Assembly (NCBI GenBank): GCA_025267735.1
Contig: CM046299.1
Span: forward strand, 18,002,232 to 18,066,231
Direction: 5' to 3'
DNA: 64,000 nucleotides
Origin: Mactra quadrangularis
Lineage: Eukaryota; Mollusca; Bivalvia; Venerida; Mactridae
Shown: one piece after another, positions 1-12,800 of the stretch
Position numbering within the stretch: the stretch's first letter is position 1
Layout: every line of letters starts with the position of its first letter
Notes under the pieces: generated by a model
Told to the model about the DNA's origin: nothing
Seen by the model: the letters and a program-made list of their open reading frames with translations, nothing else
Databases searched by the model: none
Translations under genes and position numbers: made by a program

Positions 1-90
1 ATCTTTCAAAATTACTTTCATGGCCAAGTTAAAGAGAGTCAGCTTAGAACCCTAAATGTTCTTAGTCTAAACCTTGCTTACACATGAAAT

Positions 91-250
91 GAAATATGTG
101 GCCATTTTCTTATCATTTCGCTAGCTAGCACTTCATTCCTTGGTACCCTTAATTTGATATAGCATACTTATACCTTTTAGTATAAGAATGGTACCAGAGG
201 ACAAAGCGCTAGCCTCTAGGTAGTGATTTCCTAAGGCAACTGGCCAATGA
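91..250. repeat. Dispersed short inverted-repeat element, copy 1
   Basis: The element begins near TGGCCATTTTCTTATCATTT and ends AACTGGCCA. An inner inverted pair is built on TTGGTACC / GGTACCAG. A second copy with the same order of motifs (GCTAGC, TTGGTACCC, GGGTACCAG, CTGGCCA) lies at about 17639-17785. It looks like a MITE without coding capacity. Confidence 0.55.
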
Positions 251-292
251 TGTAATAAATTGAATTACATAGTTTAAATAGTGACCACTTAC

Positions 293-3200
293 CAGTATCA
301 TTTTTTTTGTTATCATTAACTTTATCAACAGCTTCATCATCAGTTTCTAATTCCTGTTCATCATCATCACTCACATCTATAAAAGAAAGGCTAACAACAG
401 TTTTTATAAACACAACTTAACACATTAAACACACTAAGCAGTATAGGCATTGATTCAGCAGATACACTCACATTCAAGGACTTAAAGGTGTCAGTCTTGA
501 GAGATGACAATGATTTGTAACCGGCTAAAATCCATGGTCCGAACTGAGATTCGAACCCAGTTCCTCTTGAGTTCTAAGCGGACATTCTACCTTGTTGCCA
601 TCAAAGCTAGCTTGACGGCAAGAGAGTACAATTGTCGTATTATATCTCTGCTACAGATTCACATTCCAGAAAATTTGTCAGCCAATGACAGGGCATTTTT
701 TGTCAAAATTGTGAAGGGGCCTGGGCCTGTTCATTTTGTGAAAAAAGCACGATGCGTCATGAAATTGTGAAAAAAACAAACTGTAAACAATGTATTCTTT
801 ATATACCGAATCTGGTGGTAGCACTTCTGCCCGGTTGTCTAGTTTTTGGGGGTTTTTTATGCCGAAATTGAATTGATTTTGTTCTTGCGTTTTATGTTTT
901 GATAATTTTTTACATAGTATTTCCCATTTCGTGACATATTGAAACCGGAAATGTAGCACAATGAACGCTTGATTATAATTTCTGATTAGTTGAAAATCCG
1001 CTTCGAGCCGGTATTTTCAACCCAGTAAACATGCGCAAATACATTTCAGGGCTAGCTTTGGCTTTTTTTTCTTTGAGCCAATTTCCCGACAAAAAGTAAG
1101 TCGCAACAAAAATTTAGTTGTGACAAAGAACTTGAATAGGAGCTTTTTCTTGTCTCATTAGATGATGATATGAGTAGCTTAACATACCTAGTTCTCAATG
1201 AAAATACATGTTCAATGGCAATGACTTTGTTGTTTACTTAAATCTTTGATAAATAATTCTATGCTTTCGTCTATTTAGGACAGCATATCTCTATATGTTT
1301 TAATAGCATTTTGTGCACTGAAGCCCTTTCACATGTCTGTTGAAAGCCAAATGTCATAAATATAATCAGATAATACAGCACCTTTTGATCTCCACTATTA
1401 GCATGTTTTGTGCTCTTTGATTTGTACTATACATGAGCATTAAAACAAAAATGGTTTAAATTGATGTTCTAGTAATAGAACCAATGCCTATGAACGACAT
1501 AAACATAACTGACATTATTATTAATATTGTTAACAATTCAGACTTAGCATGAATTTCTAGTAAACTTAACCAATGTTCTTGTATTCTTATAAAGCAGTGT
1601 ACATTATTGATGATGAAAAAGAAATTTACACGTCAAAATGCAATTGTAACGTATTTTCGCGATCCCACGAAAATGATTAAGACTCTCGGTGAAATAACGT
1701 GGATCGTCGTTGGTTCTGTATGTCACCAAGCGAGTATCTAGTTGTCCTATTCATTTGATTATTGCGTTGTAAACGAACAATTTAGATTTGTATATTTAAA
1801 ACGCTAGCAAATACGAATTTCGCTGATTGAATTTTGACGCAACGATAGCGCATCTGTTTTAATAATTATGCGACATTCGGCCCTTGCGCAGCAATGACGC
1901 AAGGGCATGTTCTTGGCAGATTCATAAAAAAACATATAATTATACTTGTTGATAATACGATCAAGGGTTAAAAACCCCAAATAATAAGGCCTGTGTTATT
2001 ACAGTTAAAACTGTGAAGTTTTCACAATTATTTAGAATTAATTGTGATAATTATCCTACTTATATTTAATTACTCTTTACAAACTTGTTGTGTAAGAATG
2101 TTAGCTTCGTTAAAAATAGAAAGTGCAATGTGACCTTGTTATTTTTGGAAAACGTGTTTATAATGTCATCAATTTTAACCTTTCTTTGTTTAAAAATAAT
2201 AGATCTTAAGAAATTCGTTTTCATCAAATTATTCGTTTCTGCTACCAAACTTTTTGTTATATATTTTTTTACAAGTTGTATTCATGTTCTATGCACGCAC
2301 AAAAAGTCGAAATTTGCTGTCAATTGATTTTTTTTTAGCAAAAAACGATCACTTTTACGGAGATTGTACGGCCAATACGGGCATTAAACACGACCCCGAT
2401 ATGGGTTTAATTGATCAAGGTGTATTACATAATTCATAATTATTGGATCATAAAAGTGTCACTTTGTTGATTGTATACGCGAACACCTAGTGTTAATGAT
2501 GGCTAATTATCGATTTTAGAGCCTGCCACAAGACTTGAGATGATAAAATATGAACTTATGAGACGACATACATCCGGCTTTTGATTTGGTGAAAATACGA
2601 TTTTTAACAATTTTCGCCAAATTCGATTTATTTGAGCAAAATTTTCTAAATTGTCGCCAATGGTTCAAATGGCGATCGGCAGCGCGAGCCCTGCATTCAC
2701 TTGACTAAAACTACGTGTTTGCATGTGGAAAAAATCAAGTGTTACCGAAAGTAAACAATGAATTGAGAAGGAGTAGTGTACAGATTCGAAGTCCTGATAT
2801 TTTGTGAAATCTCTTTTGAAATTGTGCATTTTTTTCCGCCGCATTGTGAAAAAAAAGTGCAATTTTGAATTGTGAAGGGGCCGAACATCGGCCCCTGTTA
2901 TAGAAGGAAAAAATGCCCTGAATGAAACAGTCACACCGATGAGTGTATTCAAACTATGATCTCAACAGCTTCATTTCATTTATCAGTTTATCTATTGACT
3001 TCAAATGATGTTTTGGTAAATTTTATACAACTGTCACTGGCACATACATTAACCTCGTTGACTTAAATACTCTCTGCATTTAATTCACAAAGTCTGCACA
3101 ACTTCCGTAACTACTAACGATAAAAATAATATCCTTATTTATGTACTGGGATTAATACCAAGTAGACATTGAGAATTAAAATCAGCTGGGCTAATGTATG

Positions 3201-3787
3201 CGCTGCTGACAGCTGAATAAAATTCACCAATAAATGCCCCTAAAATGGAATTCATCGATTAGTTGATATAAAGATTTAACTTCAAACTTGGTTGACCAAG
3301 AAAAATACTCAGTTGCCCAATAAAAAAGCTAGTTGCTCTGGACAGCTTGAAAACTGCTAATTCCACAAGTAGTCATTTTCTTACCAGAATTTTTAACTTG
3401 ATAATCACTATCATTTTCACTGTCATCTCCACCAAAGTTTACTTGAATCAAATGTCTTGAAACAGGCTTCACTCTACGCTTTCCAGGATCCCTGTTTCCT
3501 AAATGAAGTAAAGAGATAATGTCAAATTACCACTTATCATTATTATAAAGGTATTTAATGAGCAATTCTTGTCATCTCAACAATATAATTAAGTGCTATA
3601 CATGTTGATACAGTTACCATTGGTTGACATTTACCTTGGACATAACTTACTTTGTTATCCGAAATAAACATGTCCGAAAATTGTTACAGTTTTAATCACA
3701 TGAAATGACAACTTATCACTTACGCATTGCCCTGTACAGAAATCCTACGTTAGAGTCGTTCTCATCAACATCACTGTTATCAGCCAT
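293..3787 (-). CDS. Acidic nuclear-type protein, 5' coding exons only (gene runs off the left edge)
   Basis: Three minus-strand exons join in phase: 3787-3724 (ATG start, donor GTAAGT), 3498-3385 (acceptor TTTAG, donor GTAAGA) and 376-293 (acceptor TATAG, donor GTAAGT). Together they give 87 full codons starting MADNSDVDENDSNVGF, then a basic patch (GKRRVKPVSRH) and a strongly acidic Asp/Glu/Ser stretch. All three junctions are phase 1, so the exons are interchangeable in frame. No catalytic domain is visible. The basic patch followed by an aromatic and a DSD-type acidic run loosely recalls the N-termini of RAD51AP1 and NUCKS1, but the match is too short to name the gene. The 3' part lies outside the window. 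The exon structure is well supported; the identity is unknown. Confidence 0.72.
510..608 (-). mobile_element. tRNA-derived SINE, family A, copy 1
   Basis: On the minus strand this reads as a tRNA-like head: ATGGCAACAAGGTAGA near the A box and GGGTTCGAATCTCAG as a B box, ending GTTCGGACCATGGATTTTA. The same head and tail occur at 10058-10150 on the plus strand. It is not a functional tRNA, since no cloverleaf acceptor stem closes. Confidence 0.65.
690..960. repeat. CAGGGC-ended dispersed repeat fragment
   Basis: It begins CAGGGCATTTTTTGTC and contains AATTGTGAAGGGGCC and runs of GTGAAAAAA. Related pieces lie at 2560-2921 (minus orientation, ending ATGCCCTG) and 9045-9235. These look like degraded non-autonomous DNA-transposon copies. 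The boundaries are approximate. Confidence 0.4.
1874..1905. other. Short hairpin in intergenic DNA
   Basis: GCCCTTGCG and CGCAAGGGC form a 9-bp perfect GC-rich stem around a loop of about 9 nt. It stands out in AT-rich DNA. No function is assigned. Confidence 0.35.
2560..2921. repeat. CAGGGC-ended dispersed repeat, second copy
   Basis: The reverse strand starts CAGGGCATTTTTTCCTTC, then AACAGGGGCC and GGCCCCTTCACAATT, matching motifs at 690 and 9045. An inner GGGGCCGA...TCGGCCCC palindrome is present. No open frame of interest was seen. Confidence 0.4.
3020..3226. mobile_element. MITE family M1, copy 1
   Basis: Ends are inverted repeats of about 45 bp: left CAACTGTCACTGGCACATAC followed by ATTAACC..GACTTAAATACTC; right the complement through AATCAGCTGGGCTAATG and ATGCGCTGCTGACAGC. 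Four more copies lie at 9281-9430, 50036-50197, 51524-51706 and 57528-57648. Confidence 0.65.
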
Positions 3788-6700
3788 GGTTAAATGACAG
3801 AGTGAAACAAAACAATAAATCAAGAAAAACTAAAAGTTTGACTTCATACAAGTTGTGGCTAAAGTTGGGTTGATGCGTTGGGTTTCATTTTTCCCTAGTT
3901 ATTTCCCCTTACTGAAAGTGCTCAATATAAAAATGATCAAATCATTGAAAATAATAAAGAATGTACTCGATATAATTATCAAACCACTGGATTAATATAC
4001 AAAGCACAGGGACTGATCCAGGATTTTTTTCTAGGGGGTCCCGAACTTTTTCTAGGGGGTCCAAACTTTCGAACCACAACCACATTTTATAGGCGAATCC
4101 AGGATTTCTGGTTGGCTTAAAATGAACAAAGCAGAATGGGGTTCCCATGAGCCGTAAGGGCCCCGAATGGTCCAGGGCAAAACCCTGACCAGGGGACCAG
4201 GTTACCGGCGACCTTTGTCATATTTCATGATAGAAAAAATACTTTGCTTGGGCAATTTTGGGGGGGCGTACGCCGGGTCCGCCTCCTCTTGGATCCGACA
4301 ATGTATTTTGCAGAATAATGCAAACTTAAAATCAGACTTACAGTAAAGAAAAACACTAATGGACAGGTATATTTAGGGGGTTCGACCCCCCTGACCCCCC
4401 CCCCCGCTAGATTCGCCTATGAAGCACCTTATACAGAAAAGAGATGAAATCACTTCAAATGAAATGTTTAATTAAGTAAAGTGGGGTTATTTAGTAGCGT
4501 CATAATTTCGTCAATCAAAAGTGTTCCTCTGTGGTCTAAATACTTCTTACAATAGAAAAATCTTAAATGAGTAATTAATTATCAAGGACCTAATAGATCT
4601 ACATGTATCTTAAATTTATTTTACATTTATTAACAACGTTTAAGATTATTTTAAAGCAAAATATAAATCAAAATCTCATTTTTAGAATTCACAATATTTG
4701 TTTAAATCAGAGCTAGATATAGATCTATGTCGCTGTTTATCTTGAGTAGGGCCTATGATCTTATTTTCTTCAAAAAGTGAAAATATCTAAACAAAAAAAT
4801 GGCAAAGAGTTTGCTATCGTTTTCAACTTATGTACATACACTGTTTCACGTGCAAAGATGGTTTGAACATCAAAATAAATTTTGTTAATAAGCTTCTCCG
4901 CGGAGTTTTGCGCAAATTTTTCATTCTTTCCCGCCAAAAAGTATCACACTACCCCATTGATCTATAAATCAATGCTCTATCCCCCCACTGGAAACCTCTT
5001 CAAAGTAACTCAAGCTGTGCATTATCTCCCTTTGGTTGTCAGGCCCTCCATTACAACGTAGAAGTAGGTCAAATTTAGCGATTGTTTTGTGTCGATTATT
5101 TATGTGGTTGTTTCGTATTTCCTGGTTTAGAAGACGGTAATTATTACATTTTATTAATCGAAATCAAGTTTCTTTAATGTTATGTTATTTTTTAATTCAT
5201 TATGCTGCCCAGAGACTGTGTTTACGGTCATTTGTTTCGTAGACCTTCATACGTGTCAAGGGCCTCATTCGATGCCAAAATATCTTATTTGACGAATGGC
5301 TTGTCCAGGTTTTCATTGACTTCCTGATTATTGCAAGTTCGAGGAAGTTTAAATATGATTGATTTAAATGTAATTGTTAGTCATTTAATCTTGTTTCCAA
5401 CGTTTCTAGCGACGGTAGGTAAACGCACTGCTTCGTAGGTCAACAAGGGAAGTAATCGACATTGTGCTTCTAGGATTACCTCTCTTGGTAAAAGAGGTCC
5501 ATTTAGGGGTAAATGACGCGGTTTACAGTCATTTCGTCAAACGACCGATTCGTCAAAAATAATATTTCGTACAATCATTAGGTCAATTCGTCAAACTTGT
5601 AATATATAGTGTAAAAATATGTGAAAACATAGGAATTTTCATAATTGAATTTTTATGATTAAATTAATATGATTAGTATATTATAATAATTCATTATTAT
5701 TAACGTACATTAAATACATAAACTTTGATTTTATTTCTTTAATAAACAAAAAAGTATCTTTGTTACATTTTTCTTTCTATCAATAGGTCTTTATCTTATC
5801 ATCTATATACCCTAATCATATTAACTACCTGAAAATGGGACCTTTGAACACTCAAATCTAGCTCAGTACTTCTCCAGTGGGGGTCAGTGTACATTCCCCT
5901 CCCCCCTTCTGAATTTTCAAACACCTGCAACAGGCCCGCTATTCCAGGGGGCATGTGCCCCCCCCCCCTGGCCCCACAGATATTGACACTCATACAAGGA
6001 AAAGAGCACAAAATCAGCACCATCAAAGCAATATTAACTCAACTGTCTGATTTATTTTACTATAAATCATTTATCTGATCTTATAAATTAGATTATGATC
6101 TAAATTGTTACATTCAAGCATCTCAAGGTACACAAAATGGGCCTTATCAAGTGTTCAAGTCATTGATCGTGCAAGTGTATGCTCTTTCTTTACAGACTCA
6201 TACTCATAGATATCAATAGCTAATTACATTGTCAATATTATGAATACCTCAATGGTATATTTCAGACAGTTGAAATTACCATGGTAACTAGCTAACAAAG
6301 ACTAAATTTGGTTACATTGTATTGTGTACTCTGTTATTATTGATGTGCCTGAACGTTGATACACACAATTTTGAGGGTGTCTAAATTGCAAGACTTGAGA
6401 AAATACCACACCCCAATACTTGAGGGAGATATGCCTCCTACATAAGAGGAGAAATTAACAAAAACTGACATATTGACACTAAATTCTAAGTATCCACTAG
6501 AAGTTCTAGAACCAATTTTAGAACCAGCTCTATAACTTGTTCTAGGACCAGTTCTAGGACCAATTCTAGAACCAGTTCTAGAAACAGTTCTGGAACTAGT
6601 TCCAGAACCAGTTCTAGAAAACTGGTTCTAGAACCTATTAATAATAATAATATTAATAAAGACTTTATTTATAGAGGCAACAAGCCTAAAATTTGATCTG

Positions 6701-6891
6701 CAGTAAATGATTCACTAATTACTCTTTAAAAGTTAATCAAAATGATTTGAAAACTGATTTTTATGATTTTCATCATTATTCATACAGCAGCTATTTTAAA
6801 ATATAAGTTGATCTCTATAAATATTTCTGTATAGCTACAAGCCTACTATGATATATTAGCAACAGTGATATATCTTATTTGTTTTTTCCAG
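3788..6891. other. Intergenic region between divergent genes
   Basis: No exon is recognised. It holds G/C-run repeat fragments near 4020-4420 and 5890-5985 (TCTAGGGGGTCC, GACCCCCCTGACC), AT-rich unique DNA, and a cluster of TTCTAGAA motifs at 6497-6635. The zinc-finger gene's upstream non-coding exon and promoter probably lie here but cannot be located. Confidence 0.6.
6497..6635. repeat. Degenerate minisatellite of palindromic TTCTAGAAC units
   Basis: About ten units of the form GTTCTAGAACCA, some mutated to GGACCA or GGAACT, sit head to tail. The TTCnnGAA core equals half of a heat-shock element, though the spacing between units (4-bp gaps) is not the usual 2 bp. It lies 260-400 bp upstream of the zinc-finger 5' UTR exon. 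Confidence 0.6.
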
Positions 6892-9800
6892 GAAATCTGC
6901 TTATAATCATACTCGGCAATAACCAAGCTGATTGATTATGAGCTTAGAAAATGCAAGCATGAAATTAAAAGTTTTAATATATGATGGACTAAGTAATATT
7001 GCTTAGATCAAGACTTGCTGAAATCTTGTTTCCTCTAACTTTAACCAAATCTAGTCTGCAATAATGGAGAGTGGACATACTGATGAGAATGTGATAAGTG
7101 ATGATCATATTGAACAGAGTGATATTCTTGCTCCACATTATATTATAGTTGAGGATCCAATCTCTATACATAGTTATGCTGATCTCTCTGGAGTCTCATT
7201 GCACTCAGATTTGAGTACATCTGTCCAAGTTGTCCAGGGTATAAATACAGACAATGTTGACGTAGCTAGTAAAATCTCCACTTTGATGACCAACGAAGAG
7301 TTTGATAAGAAAATCATATCTTCAACTGATGGTAGTTGTAAATCCATGAAGTCTGATACTATATTAGCAATACCAGACCTTAGTGAGCGAAAATCTTCCA
7401 TGGTTGCTAATGGTAACAATGATAAAGAAATTTCAGCATTTGATTTTGCTGCTTCAATTGATGCAATAGATGAATTAAACGCTAACAATGATGCTGTACA
7501 ACATGATCTAATGTCTAACCGTGGTGTTACCAAGCATAATTATCAAGTTGAGATGGTCCAAATCTTAGGACAGGTGTCTGCTGAAAGTCAAACTGAATCA
7601 GTTACCGATACAAACGAGAGAACAAGTGAACATGATCAAGACAAAACTATGTTTTCAGAAAATCTTGGACTAATTCCAGCAGCTAAATCAGAAGAGAAGA
7701 TAATTGCACTAAGAGCTAAAAAGGTTAAAAATGGAGTCACAACAAGAAAAAGTTTAGAAACAAGGCTTCCTCCAAATATTAATAAGATGCTCCCATTTCC
7801 TCAGCACCCACCAAATGATTCACCCATAACTACAATCAATTCACCGCCAATGCCAGGACACAAACATAAACCTGGGTGTTACAAATGTGGCTCATGTCAT
7901 AGAACATTTGCTACTATTTGTAAACTTCATGATCACTTTCAGGATCACTGTGTAGGTGGTTCCTATCACTATGACCATTTACTAAAGACAGCATTTCCAA
8001 AATATGACACTACTTGTACTTATTCACAAACTCCTGAAAACTTTAACGATGAGATGGATACTTGTATTAAGATTGAAACCAAAGTCAAGAAAAGAAGAGT
8101 TGGGAAAAAGTTGAAATTTTCAAAGTCAGGTATGAAAAGAGGTATGCCTCCTGCTAGGAAGTTAACTTCCATCTTAGGAAAAAGAAAACGAGGGAGACCA
8201 AAGAAAATTGAAAACATTGAGAAAATATTTATTGAGGATGAATCTAAGGAAGAAATTGAAAATGAAGATCCTGTGGCAGAACAAATGGACTTTGCTTTAG
8301 AGATTGTTAATGATGAAGATGATGATAATGATGATTCTGATTTGTTTGCTAAGGAACAGTTTCTGAATGAAAGTTTAGACTTGATTTACAAGGTTGACAA
8401 CAAAGACGAAAATGTCAAGGTAATGAATATCAAGGGAGAGAATAAAGCTGTAGTAGATAATGTTGAAGATCTTAAGAATGCTGATTATGTAGATGACAAG
8501 TTGAAAAACGAAAGTCCGGCACGTAAAAGAAAAATGAGTATTCCAAGAAAAATTACAAAGAAAGGTGATGAAAAAATTGTAAACAGCAGATGTAAACCAG
8601 GAAATAAGATCAAATGTGACTTCTGCACTTGTGAATTTCAATACACACGTGGCTTAATTAGACATGAACAAGAGAAGCATGCAGATGAAATGAAATTTGA
8701 ATGTGATCAATGCGACCAGAAATTTATGCGACAATATAATCTGGAACGACATAAACTTTGTTCACATAATCATTCAAAGACTCGATATTCAGACGAGACT
8801 AAGAGTGTTCTTCGTTTGAAAGTTGTCAAGAAAGAGACATTGAAGAAATCGCCAGGGAAAGCTTCTGAAACTTTGTCACCTTGTCTGATTTGTGGTAACC
8901 AAGTTCCTGATTCTAAGATGGATGTACATGTACGACTTCATACAGGTAATATTGCATTTACATAAAAAGAATTGTTGAGGTATATACAAATCTCCAGTCC
9001 ATATTCTTTAACTTCAAAACTTCTGTTTGTGGTTGTTGATATATCCCAGACCTTTTTTTCCTTATATAACAGGGGCCGTTTACAGGTGCCTTCCCCTCTT
9101 CTTTAAAATCATGCAGTTTTTCCCAAGTGAACCTTGGAGTTTTTGTTCCCCTATCCGTGAAATTGTGATAAAATTTCCCCAAATGTTCTATACAAAAAAG
9201 GCCCCAGGCTCCTTCCCTAACTACTGAAAAAGCCCTATATCCCAAGGCATTCTAAAACTATTTTGTTAGTTTGGCATTGATAAATTTTATGGGACTTTCA
9301 GTATTATACTACTACATACATTAAACCTGCTTATTTAAATTCTCACTACAGTTTTTCTGTGCTCAATATCTTTAGTTGAGTTTTTAAATCAGCTGAGTTA
9401 ATGTATGTGCCACTGACAGTTGTATACTTCTTGTTTCCTATATGGTTAAGTGTGATTATACGAAATCAGTCCTTTAATTGTTTATATTGATGGATCAGAG
9501 CAAAACTAGTCTAACTACATATATATTATATGGATGTAGACTTGTTTTGTGCCTATCTGATTAAAACCCGATCTAAAATTTCTGCTCGCCTACTCGCTAA
9601 TTTAGATCTGGCCTTTTTCAAACGAAGGTCACGTTCAGGTGACCTTTTTTCATCATAATATTCATGACGAAATTGTTATGATACGTAACTTGTTTACATC
9701 CTCTACGTCACGCAATTTGAAATGAGCCGCACAATCGCAGACTGTGAATAATACCACTGTTAAATTAGCATGCAAACCTAGGTCTAAAAATAGTAATTAC

Positions 9801-12800
9801 GAAATCAAAATGTGATTAATAGTGTTTTCGTTTAGATGAAAGCTACGCATTGATTGGTCGACACAAAGTTCATCTCGACGTGACCTTCCATGGAGACAGT
9901 AGAGATCCTGTACGACAATTTTCTAAAGGATACATTGTATCTGTTTACGGAGATTGGTTTTGTGCTGACCCATAAATATATGTTATATTTTACTATGAAG
10001 CCTATATGACTTTGTCTAGCAGAGGTATAATGCAGCACTTGTACTCCCATGCCTTCAAGCTAGCTTTTATGGCAACATGGTAGAGTGTCAGCTTACAAGT
10101 GGAGAGGTGGGTTTGAATCTGAGTTCGGACCATGGATTTTTATCGGGTTATAGTTCGTTTTTCTCAACCGTCAAAACATGAATTTTTTCACGGTGACTTC
10201 GTGCTCTTTGTCTAACACTTGTGATATTGAGATAGTGTGCAATCATTCACTGTGAAATTATTCAAAATTTGACAGTTGAGAAAAATTGGACTATACATTT
10301 GTATTAAAATATATGTTGTCACAATTAACCATACATTTGTATACTATATTTTCATGTATGTATTTGTTTTCAGGGGAGAGACCTTTTATTTGTCATGTTT
10401 GTGGCAAAGGATTGATCAGTGATAAAAAATTAAAGCGCCATCTATTGATACATTCTAACAAACCAAGACATACTTGTGAAATCTGTGGAGAAGGATTTGC
10501 TATGAAATATAAACTTCTTACTCATATGTTTATACACACTGGTAAGTAGGAACAGTGGTCCATGGGTGTTGAATTTTTATTTAGTGTTGTGTACTTGAAT
10601 ATATTTATGTTGGAAGGTTTTTACTTATTTATCATTATTATTTTGAGCTATATTTTTCAACCAAAAAAATTTGGCTAATAGTTTTGCGAAACCTGGGTGT
10701 TTAGGTGGGCGTCTGGTTTGGTTAACAATTGCGTTAAAGTTTTTTATTTACCACATATTTCTGCCATTTATTGTCAGATCTTTATGAAACTTCATACAAT
10801 GATAACATACCATGTGATGCACAGAATTAGAAAGTAACCACAACTGTACCTGGCTTAATTAAGGATTATTTCCTTTTGTAATTTTTGAGTTAAAGTTTTC
10901 AATATGTTTGATATCTCTGCCCTTTAGGGTCAGATCTTTAAAATCCGGCTTCAATGTGGTTTCCACATTATATTTCTTGTTAATCACTTTGTACAATGCC
11001 AATTGAATACGGTATGTTATATTGAAAATAGCCTTTTTCAAATTAAAAAGTTTAGGTTTCCCCCAATTATTATACCCCCGCTTCGAAGAAGAGGGGGGTA
11101 TACTGTTTTACCCTTGTCCGTCCGTGCGTCCGTTACAAAATTTCCGTCGCAGTTTTCTCAGCAACTACATCATGCAGCAGCCTAATACTTTGCATATTGC
11201 TTCATCCCATAGTCCCATGTGGTGTAAAGCGATTTCATGCTCCTTGCTCATCTACTTCCTGTTTGTCGCATATTTTTAGATTTTGGCGGGGGTATCACTA
11301 GTGAGCATTAGCTCACAGATTTACTTGTTTTTTCAGGTCACAAACCCTACCTGTGTGCAGTATGTGGGGCTGAGTTTAATAACAGTACATCATTGTTACA
11401 TCATAACAGAACCGTACATTTAGGTGATAAAAGATTTGAATGTACTGTATGTGGTGGTCGCTATGGTAAGAAATCTCAACTAGAAGAACATATGTTTAGT
11501 CACTCCGATGAAAGAACTCAAACTTGCAGGTATGATAATTTTGTTTACTATTAAATATCAGAATTTTAGCCTACTGTATGTTTTTTTAGGTAGAATGCCC
11601 ATAACGCTAATTTACATTCATCAATATTATTTGTAAAACATGATTATAAATGTAAACCAACACAATAAAGTATGTATATAGAGAACAATAGACTTAATTG
11701 TAGGCCTACTGAACAAATGTTTTTTGTGGCTCCTCAATAAAATTTTGCTATCCAATTAATTACCCTTGTTAAATGAAACTTTAAAAGTGGTTGTTTAAAT
11801 TCCACCCTTAAATATAATTACACAATGTATAGGCCATCATTTGTTCTATAATTTAATAATGGTTATATAAAAAAAACAACAGAAAAAATACAACAATTTT
11901 GTGTTCATACACTGCACTAGATTCAGTACGTAGCCAAAGCACCGATTTGTGCAATCAGATGAGTTGTTGATGTATAGAACGATAATATTTCAATTTTTAA
12001 TAGCAAGATATGTTTAACTTTCAGGTACTGTGGTAAATCTTTCAAACATGCTAAGAGTTTACGTCGGCATGAGTTGACTCACGTGTCAGATGCTAAATTT
12101 GAGTGTGATCAATGTGATAGCAAGTTCTCTAGAAAAGACAACTTGGAACGTCATAAAATGTGTCACTTTGCAACAACATTACAGTGTTCTTTCTGTAAGA
12201 AGAAATTCAGAGATCGTCAACCTCTACTTGATCATGAACAATTTCATATAAATCAGAAGAAACATCAATGCCCGATCTGTAAGGATAAATTTCAAGATGA
12301 GAACTATTTCTATAACCACATGGAGAAAATTCATAGTATTACTAAAGCTATGTTACCGGTGGTTAATGCAATCACTACTTCGCCTGAGAAAGAACCCAAG
12401 TCACGTAAAACTTCCAGAAATAGTGGTCAGAATGCTATTGTTGAAAGATTGAAGTTAGATCAAGATGGTGATCAGCTTAGCTTGTCTGATGATAGAACTG
12501 TCGATACCTTAAATAAGTGTATGAGCGTAGCTGGCATATTGCCAACAACTTCATCCAATCAGGGACTTGGAAACATGACTCAGTCTACTACACAAGTAGG
12601 GTGTCAAACACAGCTTCTTAACCCTATATTTAATGTGGGAATGAACTCAATGGGAGTGCCCACTCAAGTAGTTTCTAATACCAATGTTAACCACAATTTT
12701 ACTTCAGCAGTTACTGTTGGAACTAATATAAACACAGCACAGAGAATTTCACTTAGTTCTATCAATGTTGGAGAAAATGGAACGATCCAGTTATCACTGG

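Noticed and set aside
504..608. A tRNA gene on the minus strand
   Set aside because: A and B boxes are present, but acceptor and anticodon stems do not pair and a related copy with the same tail occurs at 10058; it is a SINE.
11003..11279. Small coding frames in zinc-finger intron 2
   Set aside because: They lie wholly within a recognised dispersed repeat between two well-defined splice sites.
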